Of a stretch of 5,139 nt of DNA, positions 1 through 4,933 are shown one piece after another (positions within the stretch are counted from its first letter, which is position 1; the number at the start of each line of letters is the position of its first letter). Below the pieces are notes generated by a model. It was not told the origin of the DNA, did no database searches, and was given only the letters and a program-made list of their open reading frames with translations. The position numbers and the translations under genes were made by a program. Location of the stretch: assembly GCA_050999295.1 (NCBI GenBank), contig JBPCPI010000023.1, positions 1-5,139 on the forward strand, given 5' to 3'. Source of the DNA: JACCQS01 sp050999295. GTDB lineage: Bacteria; Actinomycetota; Actinomycetes; Mycobacteriales; Geodermatophilaceae.

Positions 1-299
1 TGCTGATGGACGAACCTTTCGCGGCGCTGGACGCGATCACCCGTGATGTGCTGCACGAGGAACTCATCCGGCTGTGGGGCGAGCGCGGACTGACCATCGT
101 CTTCGTCACGCACAACGTGCGGGAGGCGGTCCGGCTGAGTCAGCGGGTCGTGCTGATGAGTTCCCGCCCCGGGCGCATCGTCCGGGAGTGGAAGGTGGGC
201 TTGAGCCACCCGCGCACCATCGAGGCGCCGGGTGTGAGCGCGCTGTCGGCCGAGATCACGACTGTGCTCCGGCAGGAGATCAGTCGCCATGGCCGCTGA
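1..299 (+). CDS. ABC transporter ATP-binding protein, nitrate/sulfonate/taurine type (C-terminal part; 5' end outside window)
   Basis: This is the last 98 residues of an ABC transporter nucleotide-binding subunit, which hydrolyses ATP on the cytoplasmic face of an importer. The window opens inside the Walker B motif (LMDEP, positions 3-17). The D-loop (AALDA, 21-35) follows, and the H-loop histidine of VTHN is at 111-113. After it comes the usual 'EAVRLSQRVVLMSSRPGRIV' stretch typical of the SsuB/TauB/NrtD group. Walker A, the Q-loop and the signature motif lie upstream of the window; full-length members have about 250-270 residues. The gene ends in TGA at 297-299 and overlaps the ATG of the permease gene (289) by 11 bases, so the two are coupled. 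The family call is firm. The substrate (sulfonate, taurine, nitrate or similar) is inferred and cannot be fixed from this fragment. Confidence 0.93.
   Translation, partial: LMDEPFAALDAITRDVLHEELIRLWGERGLTIVFVTHNVREAVRLSQRVVLMSSRPGRIVREWKVGLSHPRTIEAPGVSALSAEITTVLRQEISRHGR
274..278 (+). promoter_or_regulatory. Ribosome binding site of the permease gene
   Basis: AGGAG lies 10 bases before ATG 289, inside the 3' end of the ATPase gene. It fixes the permease start in frame 1, although the first recognisable permease helix is in frame 2, so it is part of the evidence for a frameshift. The surrounding 11-mer GGCAGGAGATC (271-281) recurs exactly before the cspB start. Confidence 0.6.
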
Positions 300-1221
300 C
301 CGGCGATCGCCGTCCACTGAGCCGGCAGGCGGTACCGACGTATTGGACAAGGCAGCGAGGACGCCCGTCGGGTCGAGGCTGGGCTCGACGCGCTCGACAC
401 CGCCCCGTTGCTCCCACGCAACCGGACCCGTTCCAGGTGTTCGTGCGCTCGGTAATGCCGCCGATCGTTTTCCTGGCACTGCTGGTCTTCGCCTGGCAGA
501 TCGCGTACTGGCTGGAGGTCAAACCGTCGTACGCGCTGCCCAGCCCGGGAGAGGTCGCGGCGAAGTTCGGGGACATCCTAGTGGACGGGCGGGCGTGGAC
601 GGCGATCAGTTCCAGTGTGAGCCGGGGGATTCTCGGGTTCCTGGCCTCGCTCGTCTCGGAACGCTGATCGGGCTGGCCATATGGCGCAGCCGCTGGCTGC
701 GGGCCGCGATCGGGCCGATCTGCAGCGGTCTGCAGTCCCTACCGTCGGTGGCCTGGGTGCCGGCAGCCATCATCTGGTTCGGGCTGACCAGTGAAGCCAT
801 CTATGCCGTCGTGCTGCTCGGTTCGGTGCTCTCGATCGCGAACGGGCTGCTGGCCGGCTTCGACCAGGTGCCGCCGATGTTCGAGCGGGTCGGCAAAGTG
901 CTCGGCCTGTCCACGATCGGTCGGATCCGACACGTGATGCTCCCGGGGAGGCTGCCCGGATACATCGCGGGCCTCAAGCAGGGGTGGGCGTTCTCCTGGC
1001 GGTCGCTGATGGCCGCGGAGCTGATCGCGTACTCCCCGGCGCTGGGCATCGGCCTCGGTCAGTTGCTCAACATCGGCCGCGAGCTCAACCAGATGGAGTT
1101 GGTGATCACCACGATCACACTGATCCTCATCGTCGGGATCGCGATCGATCTGCTGATCTTCTCGCCGCTGGAACGGCGGGTGCTGCGCAATCGGGGGCTC
1201 ACGGTCGATCGCGCTCGCTAG
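289..1221 (+). pseudogene. ABC transporter permease, nitrate/sulfonate/taurine type, with compensating frameshifts
   Basis: The gene encodes the membrane subunit (SsuC/TauC/NrtB type) partnering the upstream ATPase. ATG 289 has an AGGAG at 274-278. From 658 to the end, frame 1 gives normal permease sequence: several hydrophobic helices, the cytoplasmic coupling loop 'GKVLGLSTIGRIRHVMLP' (frame-1 residues 202-219), then 'FSWRSLMAAE', typical of this family. Between about 370 and 657, frame 1 gives polar, Arg/Gly-rich sequence with no helix. There the expected protein lies in frame 2: a helix 'MPPIVFLALLVFAWQIAYWL' (455-514) and 'KPSYALPSPGEVAAKFGDIL'. Frame 2 ends at TGA 665-667. One missing base at 655-658 restores LASLV-(I/V)-GTLIG. 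Upstream, frame 3 at 372-407 reads VEAGLDALDTAP and joins frame 2 (VAPTQPDPF) if one base is missing near the CCCC at 403-406. Three single-base losses, or one gain and one loss, would explain the open frame 1. Real decay and sequencing error cannot be told apart here. Confidence 0.82.
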
Positions 1222-1249
1222 AGACTGCGCTGATCGTCCGTTGTCTTGA

Positions 1250-1282
1250 TAGTCGCTGTGTGAACGCCAGGGATAGCGACTA
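1250..1282. repeat. 8-bp inverted repeat between permease and cspB
   Basis: TAGTCGCT (1250-1257) and AGCGACTA (1275-1282) are perfect reverse complements separated by 17 bases; one G-U and one A-U pair could extend the stem inward. The repeat starts 29 bases after the permease stop and ends 72 bases before the cspB start. It could be a terminator of the ABC operon (no T-run follows) or an operator for cspB. The right arm runs into TAGCCT (1281-1286), which fits the actinobacterial -10 pattern TANNNT. Both roles are inferred. Confidence 0.4.
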
Positions 1283-1286
1283 GCCT
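1281..1286 (+). promoter_or_regulatory. Possible -10 element of the cspB promoter
   Basis: TAGCCT fits the TANNNT pattern common in actinobacterial housekeeping promoters. It would give a transcript start near 1293 and an untranslated leader of about 60 bases before GTG 1355. No convincing -35 hexamer stands at the right distance, so the call is weak. Confidence 0.25.
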
Positions 1287-1343
1287 TCATCATCGAGCGC
1301 GGCCGGGCCGACGGTCGCCGCACTTGCGTCATGCTCGAGAGGC

Positions 1344-1348
1344 AGGAG
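1344..1348 (+). promoter_or_regulatory. Ribosome binding site of cspB
   Basis: AGGAG sits 6 bases before GTG 1355 and decides the start. An in-frame ATG at 1331 lies upstream of this site, would add eight residues (MLERQEIP) not typical of cold-shock proteins, and has no ribosome binding site of its own. Confidence 0.75.
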
Positions 1349-1354
1349 ATCCCC

Positions 1355-1738
1355 GTGCCAGCCGGCAAGGTCAAGTGGTTCAGCGCCGACAAGGGCTTCG
1401 GCTTCCTCTCGCGCGAGGACGGTGCTGACGTGTTCGTGCACCGTGACGCGCTTCCGACCGGTATCACCGAACTCAAGCCCGGCCAGCGGGTGGAATTCGG
1501 CATCGTCGAGGGCCGCCGAGGTGACCAGGCACTACAGGTGAAGGTGCTCGATCCGCTGCCTTCGGTGACCCAGGTCTCGCGTCGCCCCGCCGAGGAACTC
1601 GTGCCGATCATCGAGGACCTGATCAAGCTGCTGGACAAGACGTCGAACACGCTGCGCCGCGACCGCTACCCCGAGCGGGACGACGCCCGCAAGGTGGCTG
1701 CGGTCATGCGTGCGGTCGCCGACGACATCGCCGGCTGA
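1355..1738 (+). CDS. cspB: Cold-shock domain protein, CspB type with C-terminal extension
   Basis: A 127-residue nucleic-acid-binding protein of the cytoplasm. Cold-shock domain proteins bind single-stranded RNA and DNA and are thought to melt RNA structure. Residues 1-67 form the domain: the opening MPAGKVKWFSADKGFGFLS, with RNP1 at about 13-19 (KGFGFLS) and RNP2 at 25-29 (DVFVH), whose aromatic residues stack on bases. Classical bacterial Csp proteins end near residue 67-70. This one continues with about 58 residues, rich in charged helical sequence (EELVPIIEDLIKLLDKTS, then DDARKVAAVMRAVADDIAG). That extended form is the one I know from M. tuberculosis Rv0871, about the same length. GTG 1355 is chosen because of the AGGAG 6 bases upstream and because the domain begins right there. 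The gene appears to be transcribed alone, since the next gene is convergent. Confidence 0.93.
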   Translation: MPAGKVKWFSADKGFGFLSREDGADVFVHRDALPTGITELKPGQRVEFGIVEGRRGDQALQVKVLDPLPSVTQVSRRPAEELVPIIEDLIKLLDKTSNTLRRDRYPERDDARKVAAVMRAVADDIAG

Positions 1739-1758
1739 TCCTTACCTGCACCTGCCTG

Positions 1759-1800
1759 CGTCCGAACGACCGTATGCAGTTGACGCCGGATATTCGGACG
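1759..1800. terminator. Inverted repeat downstream of cspB
   Basis: CGTCCGAA (1759-1766) and TTCGGACG (1793-1800) are perfect 8-bp complements with a 26-base loop, starting 20 bases after the cspB stop. The long loop and the lack of a T-run make it a weak intrinsic terminator, but its place between convergent genes suggests transcription end or mRNA protection. Inferred. Confidence 0.4.
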
Positions 1801-1802
1801 TT

Positions 1803-1824
1803 GCGGCCTAGGGCGACTAGCCGC
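1803..1824. terminator. Hairpin at the 3' end of the DUF2771 gene
   Basis: GCGG-(C)-CTAG pairs with CTAG-CCGC across a GGCGA loop, giving 8 bp with one bulged C. It contains the TAG stop of the minus-strand lipoprotein gene (1817-1819). With the repeat just to its left it makes a tandem structured spacer that may stop transcription from both sides. No T-run follows. Confidence 0.4.
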
Positions 1825-2284
1825 GCAGGAAACCGATCGGCCAGGCGCCGGCCAACCCCGAACAGCCCTCGCGGGAGTCCTGGACGACGACGATGTAGTA
1901 CGCCGCCGGCACGGCGTCGGACGTGGACAGTTCATAGCTGGACTCCTTCCCGACGTCGACCTCCCCGATGAGGTCCTCGTCCTGCAGGCCCTGACCGAAC
2001 ACCTGGAAGGACCACCCGGATTCGGCGACCTCCTCGGGCACCTCGATCACGATCGTCGTGTCCGGTTCGACCTGCAGGACCTGCGGAGTGACGGAGTACC
2101 GTTTGCCCTCGCCGTCCAGGCAGTACTGCGTCGCCTCCACGTCCATTTGCTGATCTCCGACGGTGACCGACACGGTCGGAGCGCTGTCGGAGGAGCAGCC
2201 GGCCGCAATCAGCATCAGCCCCACGAACAGGGCCGGCAGCCTAACTCGTCGGGATCGGTGGGCTCGTCGGGTTCGTCGGCTCAC
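1817..2284 (-). CDS. DUF2771 family lipoprotein
   Basis: A 155-residue predicted lipoprotein of unknown function. An Arg-rich start (ten Arg in the first 15 residues) is followed by a hydrophobic stretch LPALFVGLMLIAAGC, ending in a lipobox-like AAGC. Cys30 would be lipidated, anchoring the protein outside the membrane. The mature part reads as beta-rich and has two cysteines, Cys55 (QYCLDG) and Cys141 (EGCSGL), which could form a disulfide. The motifs AYYIVVVQDS and GAWPIGF near the end are what I recognise as DUF2771 (compare Rv0875c). GTG 2284 is chosen because it overlaps the TGA of the MFS gene (GTGA), the classic arrangement for translational coupling; no separate ribosome binding site is seen. 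It most likely serves as an envelope partner of that transporter, but this is inference from position only. Confidence 0.87.
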   Translation of the reverse strand: MSRRTRRAHRSRRVRLPALFVGLMLIAAGCSSDSAPTVSVTVGDQQMDVEATQYCLDGEGKRYSVTPQVLQVEPDTTIVIEVPEEVAESGWSFQVFGQGLQDEDLIGEVDVGKESSYELSTSDAVPAAYYIVVVQDSREGCSGLAGAWPIGFLRG

Positions 2285-3948
2285 GCGTACGGATCGCCCT
2301 GGCGAGGTAGTCGCGGATCCAGCGGTTCGGTGAGCGGGGCGGTGTACGGCTCGCCGTCCGGATCGGCCGCCGGCGGGGGTGGACCGTTCCGGTCAGCCCA
2401 CTGGGCCTTGCGCGGGTCCTTGACTCGGACGGCGCGGGGACGGTTGCGGCCGTACAGGGTGAACCCGAAGGCGACGACCAACAGCACCGCCGCGACGGTG
2501 AAGCCGATCCAACCGATGGTCGGGAGCAGGATACCGAGCGCGCCGCCGAAGACCCAGGCCAGTTGGAGGAGGGTCTCTGATCGACCGAATGCCGAGGCAC
2601 GCAGCGACTCGGGAACTTCGCGCTGGATGATCGCGTCCAGGGCGGTCTTGCCCAGGGCGTTCGTGATGCCGGCAACCAGGGCCATGAGTATGGCCATGAA
2701 GAGGTTGTAGGTGAACGCGGTCAGCACGGCCACGGTCGCCGCGACGCCGGTGGAGATGAGCACCAGCAGGTCGGGTTTGTCTGTGTTGCGGACGCGAGTG
2801 CCGATCGCAGTACCGATCAGGCTGCCGAATCCTGCGGCCACGGCTACTGCTCCCAGGGTGAGGTTGCCCGCCCAGTCCGTACCGACGTTGGCCTGGATGA
2901 GGAAGGCCATGAAGATCGTCAGGAAGCCGGCGAGGCCACGCAGCGCGGCTGTGGCCCGCAAGGCAGTGATGACGTGCAGTCCGAGTGCCCGACGGTCGAG
3001 TCGGCCGGATGAGTCCTGGCCACTGGTCATGACTCGGGCTCGGACTTCGCCCTCGCCGGTCTCCACGTGCGCCGGGAGACGCAGCGCCGCGACCGCGCCG
3101 ACGAGGAAGACGAGGGCGGCGAAGCCGAGTTCCCAGGTGAAGCCGAGCAGTTTGGCGATCGCGACCCCGACCAGGCCGAGGACCGCCCCCGCCCCAAGCC
3201 CAAAGATGGACATCCGCGCGTTCGCGGCGACCTGTGAGAGTTGGGGCGGGAGAACGCGGGGAACGACGGAAGCCCGAAGCACCCCGAAGCCCTTGGACAG
3301 GATCATCGCCCCCAGCGCGGCGGGATAGAGAGCGAAGTTGTCGTAGTTCGCGGCCATGATCCAGCAGAGCAACGCCCGCCCGACCAGGCTTGCCGCCAGA
3401 GTTGCCCGACGTCCCCGCTGAAGGCGATCCAGCGCCGGCCCGAGCAGGGGTGCGATGACGGCGAAAGGTGCCACAGTGATCAGCAGATAGAGCGCGACGT
3501 TGCTGCGTTGGGCATCGACGGCGGCGGCGAAGAACAGGGTGCCGGCCAGGGAGACCGCGATCAGCGCATCGCCGGCCGTGTTCAGCGCCGAGGTCCAGAA
3601 CAGGCCGGACAGACCGGTGTCGCCGGCTCCGTCGGCCCGGCTGGCTGCATTGATCCGTCGTACGGTGTTTCCAGTGATCTCCCGGGTCCGTGCCGCGGCC
3701 ACCCGGGTGACGGTGATCCGCCCCGGTGCCGGGTTGCCGGTGCGTCGACCGCCAGGCTGGCGCCGCCGGATCGGTTCGGTCCCGGGCCGCTCGTACGGGA
3801 TGGGTGCCGTGTCGTGCCGCGGCACCGTCGGATGCGGATGCGGATGCGGATGGGGAGGCGGATGCGGCAGCGGGCCGGCGGGTCCCCCGGAACCAGGCAG
3901 CGGAGCGCGCCCTGATCCGGGGTCACGACGCCGCAAACCCCGAGCCAT
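2281..3948 (-). CDS. MFS family transporter with Pro/His-rich cytoplasmic N-terminal tail
   Basis: A 555-residue inner-membrane transporter of unknown substrate. About 110 polar residues come first: Arg- and Pro-rich, with a His-Pro run at residues 29-40. Twelve hydrophobic segments follow from about residue 113 to 500, e.g. ALIAVSLAGTLFFAAA (1), LYLLITVAPFAVIAPLL (2), LLVLISTGVAATVAVLTAF (9) and FTVAAVLLVVAFGFTLYG (12). After segment 2 comes GPALDRLQRGRRATL (170-184), matching the MFS motif A loop. A central loop and a 56-residue Pro-rich tail complete it. The length agrees with Rv0876c (about 550 residues as I recall). ATG 3948 is chosen for that reason; in-frame starts at 3978 and 4101 would run into the divergent gene. 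No clear ribosome binding site precedes ATG 3948, and a CAAGAT six bases before it suggests a leaderless transcript. The gene is coupled to the downstream DUF2771 lipoprotein gene. Confidence 0.88.
   Translation of the reverse strand: MARGLRRRDPGSGRAPLPGSGGPAGPLPHPPPHPHPHPHPTVPRHDTAPIPYERPGTEPIRRRQPGGRRTGNPAPGRITVTRVAAARTREITGNTVRRINAASRADGAGDTGLSGLFWTSALNTAGDALIAVSLAGTLFFAAAVDAQRSNVALYLLITVAPFAVIAPLLGPALDRLQRGRRATLAASLVGRALLCWIMAANYDNFALYPAALGAMILSKGFGVLRASVVPRVLPPQLSQVAANARMSIFGLGAGAVLGLVGVAIAKLLGFTWELGFAALVFLVGAVAALRLPAHVETGEGEVRARVMTSGQDSSGRLDRRALGLHVITALRATAALRGLAGFLTIFMAFLIQANVGTDWAGNLTLGAVAVAAGFGSLIGTAIGTRVRNTDKPDLLVLISTGVAATVAVLTAFTYNLFMAILMALVAGITNALGKTALDAIIQREVPESLRASAFGRSETLLQLAWVFGGALGILLPTIGWIGFTVAAVLLVVAFGFTLYGRNRPRAVRVKDPRKAQWADRNGPPPPAADPDGEPYTAPLTEPLDPRLPRQGDPYA
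3830..3871. repeat. Hexanucleotide tandem repeat encoding a His-Pro run
   Basis: Seven units of a GGATGC-like hexamer stand in a row (five read GGATGC/GGATGG, two are diverged as GGAGGC and GGCAGC). On the minus strand, in the MFS reading frame, they encode alternating His and Pro (residues about 29-40). A six-base unit keeps the frame when its copy number changes, so the length may differ between strains. Confidence 0.7.
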
Positions 3949-3954
3949 GAGCCC

Positions 3955-3960
3955 ATCTTG
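3955..3960 (-). promoter_or_regulatory. Possible -10 element for the MFS-lipoprotein unit
   Basis: On the minus strand CAAGAT is followed by six bases (GGGCTC) and then ATG 3948. That spacing puts the expected transcript start on the A of the start codon, as in actinobacterial leaderless genes. It matches the ANNNT part of TANNNT but lacks the first T. No ribosome binding site competes with this reading. Confidence 0.3.
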
Positions 3961-3982
3961 CAACAGTGCCTCGCGCATCGGG

Positions 3983-3988
3983 GATGAT
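3983..3988 (+). promoter_or_regulatory. Possible -10 element for the DUF3027 gene
   Basis: GATGAT shares four of six bases with TATAAT and is followed by six bases (GAGCCG) before GTG 3995, which would be the transcript start. TTGCAA at 3958-3963 resembles a -35 hexamer, with a slightly long 19-base spacer. Alternatively GGGGA (3980-3984) is a weak ribosome binding site of a leadered message. Confidence 0.3.
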
Positions 3989-3994
3989 GAGCCG

Positions 3995-4774
3995 GTGAGT
4001 CCTGTAACCGCTAGCCGTAGTTCTGAGACAGCTGTCGACGCCGTGCTGCGCGAGGGCGAGGCAACCGCGCGTGCCGCAGCCGTCGAACTCGGCCGGGACA
4101 CAGTCGGGGATCACCTCGGCGTGGTCACCGAAGTGGAGGCTGATCGGGTTCTCACCCACCGGTTCGCTTGCACCGCGCGGGGCTATCGCGGGTGGCAGTG
4201 GTCGGTCACGCTGGCCCGCGCTCCACGGAGCAAGAAGATCACCGTGGACGAGGTCGTCCTGCTGCCTGGCGATGGCGCGCTGCTGGCCCCGGCCTGGATT
4301 CCGTGGAGTGAACGGATCCTTCCTGGGGATCTCAGTGTCTCCGACGTATTGCCCACCGCGCTGGACGATTTCCGTTTGGTGCCAAGCTATGTGGGCAGCG
4401 ACGATCCGACTGCCGAGGACCCCGGTGTCGAGCCGATCGCCTTCGAACTGGGTATGGGGCGGGTACGGGTGCTCTCCCGCGAGGGCCGTACCGAGGCGGC
4501 CGATCGCTGGCACTCCGGCGAGCACGGTCCGGCATCCCCAATGGCCCGGCACGCTCCGGGTGAGTGTGCATCCTGTGGCTTCTTCCTGCCGATCGCCGGG
4601 TCGATGCGACAACTGTTCGGGGCCTGCGCGAATGTGATGTCTCCGGCGGACGGCCACGTGGTCAGTTCCGACTACGGCTGCGGCGGTCATTCCGAATCCG
4701 TTGCCGAGCCGGCGCCCCCCGATGTCGGCCCCTCCTACAACACCGCCGACTTCGACATCCTCCCCGTGGACTAG
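3995..4774 (+). CDS. DUF3027 domain-containing protein
   Basis: A 259-residue soluble protein of unknown function, conserved in actinobacteria. The central part has the hallmarks of the family: GWQWSVTLAR (residues 66-75), ITVDEVVLLPG (82-92), LLAPAWIPWSERILPGDL (96-113). The C-terminal part has a Cys/His cluster: Cys191-x2-Cys194, Cys211, Cys229 and His232 (in YGCGGHSE), which looks like a zinc site, though no catalytic site is evident. No signal peptide or membrane helix is seen. GTG 3995 gives a length close to Rv0877 (about 260 residues from memory). An in-frame ATG at 3947 would add 16 residues and overlap the divergent MFS start, so it is less likely. The frame stays open far upstream to 3500, but that part is the antisense of the MFS gene. 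The gene ends in two stops in a row, TAG TAG. Confidence 0.88.
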   Translation: MSPVTASRSSETAVDAVLREGEATARAAAVELGRDTVGDHLGVVTEVEADRVLTHRFACTARGYRGWQWSVTLARAPRSKKITVDEVVLLPGDGALLAPAWIPWSERILPGDLSVSDVLPTALDDFRLVPSYVGSDDPTAEDPGVEPIAFELGMGRVRVLSREGRTEAADRWHSGEHGPASPMARHAPGECASCGFFLPIAGSMRQLFGACANVMSPADGHVVSSDYGCGGHSESVAEPAPPDVGPSYNTADFDILPVD

Positions 4775-4794
4775 TAGACCCACGGCCGCTCCGG

Positions 4795-4812
4795 ACATTC
4801 TCCGGAGAATGT
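4795..4812. repeat. Perfect 18-bp palindrome
   Basis: ACATTCTCCGGAGAATGT equals its own reverse complement. It lies 20 bases after the DUF3027 stop in the spacer between two convergent genes. As RNA it could fold into a 7-bp stem with a CCGG loop; as DNA it looks like a dimer-binding site. Its right part belongs to a repeated 17-mer. Confidence 0.75.
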
Positions 4813-4858
4813 GCGGTCTGGCGCGCCGCAGAGGTCACTTACTCCGGAGAATGTGCGG
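4800..4858 (+). repeat. 17-bp direct repeat pair, 42 bp apart
   Basis: CTCCGGAGAATGTGCGG occurs exactly at 4800-4816 and again at 4842-4858. Around the second copy the 18-base box ACTTACTCCGGAGAATGT (4837-4854) differs from the perfect palindrome at only two positions, so each copy is a full or near-full palindrome. The 42-base centre-to-centre distance is four helical turns. It could be a pair of protein-binding sites, the end of a lost insertion element, or a terminator cluster; nothing in the window decides this. Confidence 0.75.
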
Positions 4859-4917
4859 GACCGGGCTGATCCCCGGGGCTTGTGCGAGGCGCCCGACGGA
4901 GATCCACAGAGGACGGT

Positions 4918-4931
4918 CCAGGTAGACCTGG
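4918..4931. terminator. Small hairpin just after the DUF2530 stop
   Basis: CCAGGTAGACCTGG forms a 5-6 bp stem with a very short loop. On the minus strand it begins 2 bases after the TGA of the DUF2530 gene (4934-4936). No T-run follows. Weak candidate for a transcript end. Confidence 0.25.
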
Positions 4932-4933
4932 CG

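Noticed and set aside
640..667. Programmed ribosomal frameshift in the permease
   Set aside because: No slippery heptamer is seen at the junction, and at least one more shift upstream is needed, which points to indels.
1331..1333. ATG as cspB start
   Set aside because: It lies upstream of the AGGAG at 1344-1348 and would add residues absent from cold-shock proteins.
739..1650. Minus-strand open frame of 303 codons across permease and cspB
   Set aside because: It runs antisense through two recognised genes and their spacer, and its composition (Arg, Pro, His, Gln) is that of a shadow frame in GC-rich DNA.
2244..2280. CGTCGG-type short repeats as a regulatory array
   Set aside because: They encode the Arg-rich start of the DUF2771 signal peptide (CGA codons) and are explained by coding.
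3241..3915. Long plus-strand open frame of 224 codons
   Set aside because: It is antisense to the MFS gene, rich in Arg, Gly and Gln without any hydrophobic pattern or motif, while the minus strand gives a clear 12-helix protein.
3947..3949. ATG as alternative DUF3027 start
   Set aside because: It would overlap the MFS start codon on the other strand and add 16 residues without family character. It remains possible but less likely than GTG 3995.
3500..3994. N-terminal extension of the DUF3027 frame
   Set aside because: The frame is open but antisense to the MFS start region; the family homology begins after 3995.
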